Assembly (NCBI RefSeq): GCF_011751745.2
Contig: NZ_CP061170.1
Coordinates: 248,001 to 312,000, forward strand
Length of the DNA: 64,000 nt
Direction of reading: 5' to 3'
Origin: Paramicrobacterium fandaimingii
GTDB lineage: Bacteria > Actinomycetota > Actinomycetes > Actinomycetales > Microbacteriaceae
In this document: one piece after another, positions 17,100 to 24,883 of the stretch
How positions within the stretch are numbered: the stretch's first letter is position 1
Layout of the letters: the number at the start of each line of letters is the position of its first letter
Made by a program: the position numbers and the translations under genes
Notes under the pieces: generated by a model
Databases searched by the model: none
Seen by the model: the letters and a program-made list of their open reading frames with translations, nothing else
Told to the model about the DNA's origin: nothing

Positions 17100-17992
17100 G
17101 CGACACAGCGCCCGTGCAGGACACGGAGATTGAGGATGCCGGCGGGCCAGCGCGTCGCCATCGGCATCGCACTCGGGACCGCCGTGGGCACCGCGCCGTG
17201 CTCGTGCTCGGCTGCGTGCTGGCAGCATCCATTATTCTTCTTGCTCTTGTCTCGCTGTTCTGGCTGCCGTACCCGCAGGCAGACACGAGCGGCACGCGCC
17301 TCGAGTCGCCGAACGGCGCGCACTGGCTTGGCACAGACAAGCTCGGGCGTGACCTCATGACCCAGCTCATGGTGGGCGCGCGCATCGCCCTCGCCGTGGG
17401 AGCGGGTTCGGTGGCGATCGCCGCGGTGCTCGGCCTCGTGCTCGGGCTCGTCGCCGCGTTCGCCTGGCCGTGGCTCGACGACACGCTGTCGGCGGCTCTC
17501 GACGTTGTGATCGCCTTCCCCGTGCTGCTGCTCGCGATGCTCGTTGTCGCCGTGCAGGGGGCATCGCTGTGGTCGGCGATTCTCGCGATCGGCCTCGCGC
17601 AGTCGGCCGTCGTCGCGCGGCTCGTGCGCATTCTCGCGCGGCGTGTGCTTGGCGAGCAGTACATCACCGCGTCGCGCACGAGCGGAACGCGCTGGCCCGG
17701 CGTCGTGGGCGCGCACGTTCTGCCCAACATCGCGCCGATGCTGGGCGTCAACCTGGCACTGCAGTTCGGCATTGCCGTGCTAGCCGAAGCAAGCCTGTCG
17801 TACCTGGGGCTCGGCGCGCCGCCGCCAAACGCCTCGTGGGGGCGCATGCTTCAGGAGGCGCAGGGAACTGTGCTGACGGCGCCCGTCGGGGCGATTGCGC
17901 CCGGTATCGCCCTCGTCATTCTGGTGCTCGGCGTCAACTTCATCGCCGACGGACTGCGCGACGTCGCTGATCCCACGAGGAGGCGACGATGA
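17096..17992 (+). CDS. Peptide-type ABC transporter permease (DppC-like)
   Basis: This is the second membrane subunit, of 298 residues. The DppC/OppC N-terminus has a charged leader (rich in Arg/His, residues 18-33), one helix, then the conserved HWLGTDKLGRDLMTQLMVGARIAL segment and four further helices. The EAA loop occurs around QYITASRTSGTRWPGVVGAH, and ASLSYLGLGAPPPNASWGRML is diagnostic of the family. It overlaps its neighbours by ATGA at both ends. It pairs with the DppB-like subunit to form the channel. Confidence 0.92.
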   Translation: MSDTAPVQDTEIEDAGGPARRHRHRTRDRRGHRAVLVLGCVLAASIILLALVSLFWLPYPQADTSGTRLESPNGAHWLGTDKLGRDLMTQLMVGARIALAVGAGSVAIAAVLGLVLGLVAAFAWPWLDDTLSAALDVVIAFPVLLLAMLVVAVQGASLWSAILAIGLAQSAVVARLVRILARRVLGEQYITASRTSGTRWPGVVGAHVLPNIAPMLGVNLALQFGIAVLAEASLSYLGLGAPPPNASWGRMLQEAQGTVLTAPVGAIAPGIALVILVLGVNFIADGLRDVADPTRRRR

Positions 17993-18798
17993 AGAAAGCG
18001 CAGATGAGCTTTCTTGAGGTTTCGCATCTGACCGTGCGTTCGGCCGATGGCGATGCTCTCGTCGACGACGTCTCGTTCTCGGTGGATGCCGGTGAGCGCG
18101 TCGGCCTCATCGGGGAGTCGGGTTCGGGCAAATCTGTGACGTCGCTCGCGGTGACCGGACTGCTCGACGCGGGGCTCATCGCCAGCGGATCTGTGCTGCT
18201 CGACGGCCAGCAGGTCGTCGGTGCATCAGATCGGATGCTGCGCCCGCTGCGCGGCCCGGCCGCATCCATTGTGTTTCAGGAGCCACTCACGGCGCTTGAC
18301 CCGCTCATGCGCGTTGGAAAGCAGGTTGCCGAGCCCATTGCCCGGCACCGAAAGCTGCGTGGCGCTGAACTGAGGGGCGCCGTGCACGACGCGCTCGTTG
18401 ACGTGGCACTGCCAGACGAGCGATTTGCGCGGGCGTTCCCCCACGAACTGTCTGGTGGACAGCGGCAGCGCGTCGCGATCGCGATCGCGCTCGCCGCGCA
18501 GCCGCGGCTGCTGATTGCAGACGAGCCGACGACGGCGCTCGACGTGACCGTGCAGAACGAGATTCTCGACCTGCTTGACCGGCTCGTTGCCGAACACGAC
18601 ATGGCACTGCTGTTCATCAGCCACGACCTCGCTGTGGTGTCGCGCATGGTTCAGCGCGTCGTGGTTCTTCAAGACGGCGTCGCCGTGGAGTCGGGCCCCG
18701 TGAACGACGTCATCACGGCGCCGCAGCACGAGTACACGCAGAAGCTTGTCGCCAGCGCCCGAGCGCTCGACAGCACGCTCGACGGGGGTGACGCATGA
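17989..18798 (+). CDS. Peptide-type ABC transporter ATP-binding protein (DppD-like)
   Basis: This is the first of two ATPases (269 aa). It shows Walker A GESGSGKSV, Q-loop FQEPLTALDP, signature LSGGQRQRVAIA, Walker B LLIADEPTTALD and H-loop FISHDLAVV. The ATG at 17989 lies behind AGGAGGCG and overlaps the upstream stop. The C-terminal iron-sulfur-type Cys motif found in some DppD proteins is absent, and the protein is shorter than the usual ~330 residues. Confidence 0.92.
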   Translation: MKKAQMSFLEVSHLTVRSADGDALVDDVSFSVDAGERVGLIGESGSGKSVTSLAVTGLLDAGLIASGSVLLDGQQVVGASDRMLRPLRGPAASIVFQEPLTALDPLMRVGKQVAEPIARHRKLRGAELRGAVHDALVDVALPDERFARAFPHELSGGQRQRVAIAIALAAQPRLLIADEPTTALDVTVQNEILDLLDRLVAEHDMALLFISHDLAVVSRMVQRVVVLQDGVAVESGPVNDVITAPQHEYTQKLVASARALDSTLDGGDA

Positions 18799-19550
18799 GC
18801 CTCCTTGAGCTTCGCGATGCCAGCTTCGCTTACCGGCGTGGCGGCGCAGTGGTTCACGACGTCTCATTCTCGCTCGAGGCGGGCGCGAGCATCGGCCTCG
18901 TGGGGGAGTCCGGTGCGGGCAAGTCGACGATCCTGTCGCTGCTGCTCGGGCTCGTCGCGCCGACAAACGGCACTGTGCTGTTTGACGGCGTGCCGCTCGA
19001 CCGCCGCGATCGCGCGCTCATGCGCCGATTCCGGTCGGCCGTGCAGACTGTCTTTCAAGATCCGTACTCGTCGCTCGACCCGCGGCAGCGCATCGACCGC
19101 ATCGTGGCCGAGCCGCTGCGCTCGCTTGGCATCGCCTCGGGTGACGATGCCCGTGAGCGCGTCGCTGAGGCTGTGGCATCCGTCGGTCTCGACCGGGATG
19201 TGCTGCGGCGCTTCCCGCACGAGTTCTCGGGCGGCCAGCGGCAGCGCATCGCCATCGCGCGGGCGATCGTCTGCCGCCCGAAGGTGTTGCTTGCAGACGA
19301 GCCCGTGAGCGCGCTCGATGTGACGACGCGCATTCAGGTGATCGACGTGCTGCGGCGGCTGCGCGACGAAACAGGCCTTGCGCTGCTGATGGTGTCGCAC
19401 GACCTCACGAGCGTCGCGGCACTGTGCGAGCGCACCATCGTGCTGAAAGACGGCAGTGTCGTCGAAGAAGGCGACACCGGCGGCATCCTCACCTCACCGA
19501 CAACTGCATACGCACGCCAACTGGTGTCTGCGATCCCTCGCCTTCCCTGA
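18795..19550 (+). CDS. Peptide-type ABC transporter ATP-binding protein (DppF-like)
   Basis: This is the second ATPase of the importer (251 aa). It carries Walker A GESGAGKST, Q-loop FQDPYSSLDPRQ, signature FSGGQRQRIAIA, Walker B VLLADEPVSALD and MVSHDLTSV. SSLDPRQR is the DppF/OppF hallmark. It overlaps the DppD-like gene by ATGA and ends the operon. Together the five genes make a complete uptake system; whether it carries peptides, opines or nickel cannot be read from the sequence. Confidence 0.92.
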   Translation: MSLLELRDASFAYRRGGAVVHDVSFSLEAGASIGLVGESGAGKSTILSLLLGLVAPTNGTVLFDGVPLDRRDRALMRRFRSAVQTVFQDPYSSLDPRQRIDRIVAEPLRSLGIASGDDARERVAEAVASVGLDRDVLRRFPHEFSGGQRQRIAIARAIVCRPKVLLADEPVSALDVTTRIQVIDVLRRLRDETGLALLMVSHDLTSVAALCERTIVLKDGSVVEEGDTGGILTSPTTAYARQLVSAIPRLP

Positions 19551-19560
19551 CTCCGCTGCG

Positions 19561-20763
19561 TCACTCGCGATCGACGTGTCGCAGCAGCACGACGGCGGCG
19601 GCCGAGCACACCAGAAAGACGAATCCGCCCACGAGCACGGGCAGCGCAATGTGCGTGAGCGCGAGGACTCCGCCGAGGCCGGAGCCGAGAGCGAGACCGG
19701 CGAGACTCATGACTCGCGTTGCCGCATTCACGCGGCCACGAAGCTCATCGGGAACCAGACGCTGGCGCAGCGACGTCGCGCAGATTCCCCACACGACTGC
19801 ATGCAGAATATAGACGGCGAGCAGCACGGCGGCGAGCACGCTGCTCGTGGTGGCCGAGAGTGCGCTCAGTGATGCGGAACCCGTGACGAGACTTGCGACG
19901 ATAGTCCAGCGGTAACCGAGGCGAGAGCGAATGCGGGGCGTCGCCACGGAGCCGACGAGCCCTCCAAGCGCAGAGACGGCGAGAATCACGCCATAGCCGG
20001 CATCGTCGAGGCCGAGTCGCTGCTGCGCAAAGAGCACGAGAATCGAGAACGGCATCATGTAACCGACACTGGTGACGGCACTGATCAGGGCCAGGCTTCC
20101 GACCGTGCGGTGCCGGGCAAGCCACCGAATGCCGGCCGCTGCCTCTCGCGACACCGTCGTTAGGTCGCTCGTCGGGTTGCCGTTCTCGCTCTTCCTCGTC
20201 GTGCGCATCGGAAGCGCCAGTGCGAGCAGCCCGGCACCCGCCCACAGCCCGCCCATGGCGAAGATGGGCGCTGACGCCGCGAGGGCGAAGAGCACTCCTC
20301 CGAGTGGCGGCCCCACGAACTCATCGGCGATGAGCTGCGCAGCCGAGATGCGCCCGTTTGCCCGATCCAGGTCGTGGTCTCGGATGATGCTCGGCACAAT
20401 CGAGACGGCAGCATTGTCGGCTGCGGTTTCGAGAGTGCCGATCACGGCGATTGCGATGTACAGCAATACCAGCCCACCAACACCGACATGAACGCACAGG
20501 GCGAGGGCGAGGACGCTCGCGCCTCGCAGCAGGTTTGCTGTGAGCAGGAGGGTGCGCCGATCGGCGCGGTCAACCAAGACCCCGACGGGCAGTGCGACGA
20601 GAAGGCGAACGAGCGCATACACGGTAGCGACCCCGGCAACAAGGCGTGGATCGTCTGTGAGGGATGCCGCGAGGAGTGGCATTGATACGAACGCCAGTCC
20701 GTCAGCGAGGTTCGACGCGGCATTCGCACCCCACAGAACGGTGAAGGCGCGACCGAGGGACAT
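19561..20763 (-). CDS. MFS transporter
   Basis: This is a secondary transporter of 400 residues with about twelve hydrophobic helices. The loop between helices 2 and 3 reads PVGVLVDRADRRTLLL, the DRxxRR-type motif A of the major facilitator superfamily, and a partial repeat (TPRIRSRLGYRWTI) lies in the second half. It resembles the MFS_3/enterobactin exporter-like group. It starts only two bases after the stop of the tandem hydrolase gene, so both are likely co-transcribed. The substrate is unknown; drug or siderophore efflux is plausible. Confidence 0.88.
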   Translation of the reverse strand: MSLGRAFTVLWGANAASNLADGLAFVSMPLLAASLTDDPRLVAGVATVYALVRLLVALPVGVLVDRADRRTLLLTANLLRGASVLALALCVHVGVGGLVLLYIAIAVIGTLETAADNAAVSIVPSIIRDHDLDRANGRISAAQLIADEFVGPPLGGVLFALAASAPIFAMGGLWAGAGLLALALPMRTTRKSENGNPTSDLTTVSREAAAGIRWLARHRTVGSLALISAVTSVGYMMPFSILVLFAQQRLGLDDAGYGVILAVSALGGLVGSVATPRIRSRLGYRWTIVASLVTGSASLSALSATTSSVLAAVLLAVYILHAVVWGICATSLRQRLVPDELRGRVNAATRVMSLAGLALGSGLGGVLALTHIALPVLVGGFVFLVCSAAAVVLLRHVDRE

Positions 20764-20765
20764 CC

Positions 20766-22232
20766 TTATGAGGATACGGCCGCGAACCGTTCAACCTCGG
20801 CGAGCACAGAGTCTTCAGCCTCTTCTGAAGCCAGCGTCAGAAAGTGCCCTGCTCCCAGCATCGGAATGTTGCGCGCACCCTCGAGGGCACTGCCGTCCGG
20901 AATGTGAGGGTCGAAAGAGGGTGAGAGTGACGTGATTCGCTCGTTCACTGACGTCTCGCCCGCAAGCGCTGTGATGGTGCCGTTCGCCGGACCGAACTCA
21001 CGCAGCGTCTTGCCCACGGCGAACGTCGCGAGCTTCGACCCAGCGAACGGCGTGCACAGCGTCACCATTCCCCGCACACCGAGATCCGCCTCGCTCATGA
21101 GGTGCTTGCCGATCAGTCCGCCCTTGCTGTGGGCGACGATGATGCGCCCAGCCGACGGAACGTGCACGCGCTCAAGGGCGCGCTGCAGCATCCGTGACGT
21201 GTCGACGATGGGTCGGCGATTGTGCTTCATGCCGTACACGACGTTCACACGGTATCCGGCCATCGAGAGTCGGTCGGCGATCGGCGCCATAAACACCCAC
21301 GTTTCGTAGACGCCGGGCAGCAGCACGATGATGGGCTTGCGACGATCACCCTTGAGGTAGCGCGCTGGCGGCCTGCGCCGCAGAAGCGACAGGGCCTGGC
21401 GGGAGCCCGCGTAGAGGTAGTCGGCAGCCCAGATGCGCGCACGCCCAAGCGCCGTCAGCGGGGGAGCGGCGGCAATCTTGTCGTCGTCGGGAAGCTCGGC
21501 ACCGGCATGCTCCGCGACGAGCTTCGCAACGCGCAGCCCGCCGGTGATCATCGCCTCGTGGCCGTGCCCGTCAAGCTCGATGTAGCGACCGTCTGGCACG
21601 AGCCCGGTGACCTCACGTGCCCAGTATTCGGGCACGATGGTGTCGGTGCGGCCGCGCAGCACGAGCACGGGCGCCGTGACCTTCGGCAGTGAATCTTCGA
21701 CGTGGTGCTCCAGCATCGTGCCGAGCTTCTTGATGTACCACCGCGGCCCGGCCTTGACGTAGTACATGATGCCGAGCACCATCACCTTGGGCTTCGACAT
21801 CGACACATCCTGCAGCATCCGCACTGCTTGCTTTGCCGCTGTGCGCTCACGCGGGTTGACCGTCGGTGCGATGAGCACGACGCGGTAGGCGCTCTCGGGG
21901 TGCCTTGCGGCGGCCTCGACGACGATCTCGGTGCCCATCGAGTGGCCAACGAGCACGGGTTTGCGCAGCCCTTCGCTCTCGACGATCTCGGCGATGAGAT
22001 CACCGGATGCCGCCATGTCGAGCGGCTCTTCGGGCTCTGGCGCGTCTCCGAACCCGGGCAGGTCGAGGGCGAAAACGCGCCCGGTGCGCCCGAGCGCCTC
22101 GGCGAAGTCTGACCAATACCGGTGCCCCATGCCGATGCCGTGAACGAGAACGTAGTCGATTCCGGTGTCGATGCCCGAGACGCTGATGATTGTGGTGCGC
22201 CCGGCGCTGACGAACTCGCGTTGCTGGCTCAT
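20766..22232 (-). CDS. Two fused alpha/beta-hydrolase domains
   Basis: This 488-residue protein carries two hydrolase domains. Domain 1 (about 1-240) has oxyanion-hole HGIGMGH, nucleophile Ser98 in VGHSMG, Asp197 in LRGRTD and His223 or His225 in DGHGHE. Domain 2 (about 298-485) is lipase-like, with nucleophile Ser369 in AHSKGG, Asp441 or Asp446, and His463 in GAGHF. A basic helical linker (residues 255-300, with LLRRRPPARYLKGDRRK) joins them. There is no signal peptide. Both triads look intact, so it may act on two ester bonds or one bulky lipid. The downstream MFS gene follows at two bases. Confidence 0.85.
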   Translation of the reverse strand: MSQQREFVSAGRTTIISVSGIDTGIDYVLVHGIGMGHRYWSDFAEALGRTGRVFALDLPGFGDAPEPEEPLDMAASGDLIAEIVESEGLRKPVLVGHSMGTEIVVEAAARHPESAYRVVLIAPTVNPRERTAAKQAVRMLQDVSMSKPKVMVLGIMYYVKAGPRWYIKKLGTMLEHHVEDSLPKVTAPVLVLRGRTDTIVPEYWAREVTGLVPDGRYIELDGHGHEAMITGGLRVAKLVAEHAGAELPDDDKIAAAPPLTALGRARIWAADYLYAGSRQALSLLRRRPPARYLKGDRRKPIIVLLPGVYETWVFMAPIADRLSMAGYRVNVVYGMKHNRRPIVDTSRMLQRALERVHVPSAGRIIVAHSKGGLIGKHLMSEADLGVRGMVTLCTPFAGSKLATFAVGKTLREFGPANGTITALAGETSVNERITSLSPSFDPHIPDGSALEGARNIPMLGAGHFLTLASEEAEDSVLAEVERFAAVSS

Positions 22233-22317
22233 ATGCTCGAGTCTACGAACCGGTGTCTGTGCGCAACCTCGGGCGGGGCGCGCGAGAGTCTGGTTGCGTG
22301 CTCGTTTATGTGCCGAT

Positions 22318-22330
22318 GGTAGACTCTACC
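22318..22330. promoter_or_regulatory. Palindrome upstream of vapBC, candidate autoregulatory operator
   Basis: GGTAGA-C-TCTACC is a perfect 13-base inverted repeat 24 bases before the antitoxin start. VapBC operons are normally repressed by the toxin-antitoxin complex binding such a palindrome near the promoter; the assignment to VapB is inferred from position. Confidence 0.6.
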
Positions 22331-22354
22331 GTTGATCGGAGGTACCATGGAACC

Positions 22355-22624
22355 ATGGCGTTAAACATTAAGAACGAGCGAGTGCATGCGCTTGCCAGAG
22401 AGGCCGCACGGATGACCGGTGGATCGCAGACGAGCGCCATCGAGCAGGCGCTTGAGTTGCTCCTGCGCGAGCACGGTGTTGACGCGACAAGCTTTGAGCG
22501 AATAAATCGGTTAGAACGGATGCTCATGATGGGCGATCGCTTTCGACGGGAGGAGCGCCGCTCTGTGCGTGGCGTCTCGAGCGTCGACGAGCTCTACGAC
22601 GCGACCACAGGGCTGCCGCGGTGA
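22355..22624 (+). CDS. vapB: VapB-type antitoxin
   Basis: This 89-residue antitoxin belongs to the Rv0623-like VapB family. It opens MALNIKNERVHALAREAARMTG, a ribbon-helix-helix-like DNA-binding segment, followed by an acidic/basic helical tail (ERRSVRGVSSVDELYD) that would thread into the toxin. GGAGG lies 12 bases before the ATG. A five-codon ATG-to-TAA reading frame starting at 22347 overlaps the start region and might tune translation. It overlaps vapC by four bases (GTGA), the usual coupling. Confidence 0.88.
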   Translation: MALNIKNERVHALAREAARMTGGSQTSAIEQALELLLREHGVDATSFERINRLERMLMMGDRFRREERRSVRGVSSVDELYDATTGLPR

Positions 22625-23013
22625 TCGTCGACAGCTCGGCGTTGCTCGCCGTGATTCAGGGTGAGCCAGAGGCCCGCGAGTGTGCTGAGCTCATGCTCGC
22701 TGAGGCATGCCGCATGTCTGTCGCTAACTGGGTGGAGGCCGGCATCGTCGTTGACAATAGGTCAATCGACACGCAGCGCGAGCTTGACGAGTTGCTGATG
22801 CTCACCGAGACCACGATTGAGCCCGTTACTGCGGAACAGGGACGTGTGGCTCGTGATGCCTACCGCCGATATGGACGGGGATCTGGGTATCCCGCTCGGC
22901 TGAACTACGGAGACTGCTTCGCGTACGCGTTGGCGGTTACCACGGGCGAGGCTCTTCTTTTCACGGGAGCGGACTTCTCTGAAACTGATGTGCGTTTCGC
23001 CCGGCGGATCTGA
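22621..23013 (+). CDS. vapC: VapC-type PIN-domain ribonuclease toxin
   Basis: This 130-residue PIN-domain toxin cleaves RNA using bound Mg2+ or Mn2+. The acidic active-site residues are in place: Asp4 (MIVDSSALLA), Glu39 (ANWVEAG), Asp98 (NYGDCFAYALA) and Asp118 (TGADFSETD). It begins with GTG overlapping the vapB stop. All catalytic positions look intact, so the module is probably functional. Toxin-antitoxin pairs of this class are often mobile, consistent with the accessory character of the surrounding 22-26 kb. Confidence 0.92.
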   Translation: MIVDSSALLAVIQGEPEARECAELMLAEACRMSVANWVEAGIVVDNRSIDTQRELDELLMLTETTIEPVTAEQGRVARDAYRRYGRGSGYPARLNYGDCFAYALAVTTGEALLFTGADFSETDVRFARRI

Positions 23014-23063
23014 TGCATAGCTCCCTCGGGTGAGCCGGTTAGCCAACGATACAGGCTCGGCTT

Positions 23064-23083
23064 AATTCAGGAAATGCTGTATT
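23064..23083. promoter_or_regulatory. Candidate CmtR-type operator
   Basis: AATTCAG-N6-CTGTATT is an inverted repeat with six of seven matching positions. It ends nine bases before the start of the metal-sensor gene, where an ArsR-family repressor would block transcription. No ribosome binding site is visible between it and the ATG, so the mRNA may be leaderless. Confidence 0.5.
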
Positions 23084-23092
23084 GTTTTGCGT

Positions 23093-23428
23093 ATGGCGAC
23101 GACGGCGACACTCACTCACACCGCAGCGCTTGCCCGTTTGGGGCACGCGCTGTCCGACACGACTCGTACCGGCATCCTCCTTGCGCTTCGTGAGTCACCT
23201 GCGTACCCGTCGGACCTGGCCGACGCGCTGGGTGTCTCGCGCCAAGTCATGTCGAATCAGCTAGCGTGCCTGCGCGGCTGCGGCCTTGTCGAGTCGATTC
23301 CCGATGGTCGCCGGGCCTGGTATCGTCTCGCCGACCCACACCTCGCCCCGGCACTCAACGAGCTTCTGCAGGTTGTGCTGTACATCGAGCCGGACTGTTG
23401 CGACGGAGACGGATGCGCGTGCTCATGA
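23093..23428 (+). CDS. cmtR: CmtR-like ArsR-family metal-sensing repressor
   Basis: This 111-residue winged-helix repressor has cysteines at residues 59 and 63 in ACLRGCGLV and Cys102 near the C-terminus. These match the Cd(II)/Pb(II) ligands Cys57, Cys61 and Cys102 known for mycobacterial CmtR. An extra cysteine cluster (CCDGDGCAC, residues 102-110) ends the protein. I use the ATG at 23093, not the TTG two codons earlier. Metal binding should release it from the upstream palindrome and induce the overlapping transporter gene. Confidence 0.88.
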   Translation: MATTATLTHTAALARLGHALSDTTRTGILLALRESPAYPSDLADALGVSRQVMSNQLACLRGCGLVESIPDGRRAWYRLADPHLAPALNELLQVVLYIEPDCCDGDGCACS

Positions 23429-24087
23429 GCATGTCGACTGCACCAAAATCCCGGCGGCACGTGCTTCATCGTCGAATAAAGCTCATCGTCGCGGCGACGA
23501 TCGTCTACAACGTCGTCGAAGCCATTGTCGCGATCTCTGCGGGTGCTGTGGCATCGTCAGCAGCGCTTGTCGGGTTCGGGCTCGACTCCTCTATCGAGGT
23601 GCTTTCGGCCGGAGCCGTTGCGTGGCAGTTCACCCGTCGCGAACCGGAGCGCTGGGAGAAGCCAACGCTTCGGGTCATCGCTGTCGCATTCTTTGCGCTC
23701 GCTGTCTACGTGACTGCTACGTCTGTTCTCGCGCTCGTCGGACGCGTGGAGGTCGAGCACAGCACGGTCGGCATCGTACTCACGGCCGTGAGTGTCATTG
23801 TCATGCCGTTCCTGTCGTATGCAGAACGCCGTGCGGGCCGAGAGCTCGGATCTGCGACAGCAGTTGCCGACTCGAAGCAGACGCTCATCTGCGCGTACCT
23901 GTCGGCGGCGGTTCTCGCGGGGCTCGTGCTCAACAGCCTGTTCGGTTGGACGTGGGTCGACGCTGTTGCTGGCCTCGTCATTGCCGTCTTCGCGTTCCGT
24001 GAGGGAATCGAGGCGTGGAAGGGCGACACTTGTGCCACATCCGTTGGCATGGTCCTCGACGACGGGCACATTGACGCCCAGCAATAG
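23425..24087 (+). CDS. Cation diffusion facilitator-like metal transporter
   Basis: This 220-residue membrane protein has about six helices and is related to the CDF family of metal/H+ antiporters. Candidate metal-site residues lie in FGLDSSIEVLS (helix 2) and VADSKQTLICAYLSA (helix 5). It lacks the long cytoplasmic C-terminal domain of larger CDF proteins and ends soon after helix 6. The ATG at 23425 overlaps the cmtR stop (ATGA); an in-frame ATG four codons upstream is an alternative. Pairing with a CmtR-type sensor suggests export of a divalent metal such as Cd, Pb or Zn. Confidence 0.85.
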   Translation: MSMSTAPKSRRHVLHRRIKLIVAATIVYNVVEAIVAISAGAVASSAALVGFGLDSSIEVLSAGAVAWQFTRREPERWEKPTLRVIAVAFFALAVYVTATSVLALVGRVEVEHSTVGIVLTAVSVIVMPFLSYAERRAGRELGSATAVADSKQTLICAYLSAAVLAGLVLNSLFGWTWVDAVAGLVIAVFAFREGIEAWKGDTCATSVGMVLDDGHIDAQQ

Positions 24088-24096
24088 GGTGAAGCC

Positions 24097-24822
24097 ATGT
24101 CATTGCCATCAACGCAATCGTCCGTTGTCTTCTGGGATTTCGATGGCACGCTAGCGCAACGGGACGGGCTATGGGCGAGTGCGCTGATTGATGCGCTCGC
24201 ATCGGTCGATCCCGCTGCCAGCGTCGACAACTCCCGGCTTCGCGCGGGGTTGGCGATGGGATTCCCATGGCACACGCCTGAGACGGCCGTCGGTCCTTTG
24301 AGTGCTGACGAGTGGTGGCGATGTTTACGGCCGACATTCGTCAGAGCGTTCACAGCTGCCGGCGTTCATGAGGAACTGGCCAAGGAAGCATCCAACCGAG
24401 TGGGAGCAGAGTTCTACCGGGTCAATGCGTGGGAACTGATCGAAGGTGCCATCGATGCACTCACAATGACCCGTGCTGCCGGGTATCGCAATGTGATCGT
24501 CAGTAACCACGGTCCAGAACTCCCACGGCTCGTTGACTCGCTCGGGCTTTCCTGCCTCATCGATTTCACCGTCACGAGCGCGAAGATCGGAGCTGAGAAG
24601 CCACATCCACTCATCTTTGAAAGCGCGATGTCCCGTGCCGATGTTTCTCCCGCGGACGACGTGTGGATGGTCGGGGACAATCCGATCGCCGATGTGGAGG
24701 GCGCGGAACGGTTGGGGATCCGGGCGCTATTGGCAGACGGGATTTACGCGGATGCGGCCGGGCTTACAACACTTGAAGCGGCACACGTGATCGCGGCAAG
24801 TACGCACCCCGTACGAGAATAG
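24097..24822 (+). CDS. HAD-superfamily hydrolase
   Basis: This 241-residue phosphatase-like enzyme has all four HAD motifs. Motif I is FWDFDGTLA with the nucleophile Asp, motif II is the Ser/Asn in VIVSNHG, motif III is the Lys in KIGAEKPHPLIF, and motif IV is WMVGDNPIADVEGA. The helical cap between motifs I and II places it in subfamily I (phosphoglycolate phosphatase-like). It begins nine bases after the transporter gene. The substrate cannot be assigned, and a link to metal resistance is not supported. Confidence 0.88.
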   Translation: MSLPSTQSSVVFWDFDGTLAQRDGLWASALIDALASVDPAASVDNSRLRAGLAMGFPWHTPETAVGPLSADEWWRCLRPTFVRAFTAAGVHEELAKEASNRVGAEFYRVNAWELIEGAIDALTMTRAAGYRNVIVSNHGPELPRLVDSLGLSCLIDFTVTSAKIGAEKPHPLIFESAMSRADVSPADDVWMVGDNPIADVEGAERLGIRALLADGIYADAAGLTTLEAAHVIAASTHPVRE

Positions 24823-24869
24823 AGATTCGAATCTATTCCCGCAAACACTAGTAAATATGTTCTATTTAC
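24823..24869. repeat. Two palindromes in the promoter region of the HNH gene
   Basis: AGATTCGAATCT (24823-24834) is a perfect palindrome directly after the HAD stop. GTAAATA-N5-TATTTAC (24851-24869) is a perfect inverted repeat 15 bases before the HNH start. The 60-base gap is markedly AT-rich compared with its surroundings. They could be operator, terminator or mRNA hairpin elements; there is no T-run to prove a terminator. Confidence 0.45.
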
Positions 24870-24883
24870 GGTAGTCTTGAGAC

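Noticed and set aside
16098..17228. Long antisense frame opposite the DppB-like permease
   Set aside because: It is extremely Glu/Arg/His-rich, mirrors the codons of the permease, and has no start context or recognisable motif.
22347..22364. Five-codon leader peptide overlapping the vapB start
   Set aside because: It could arise by chance; the GGAGG is equally consistent with serving vapB, so I did not call it a gene.
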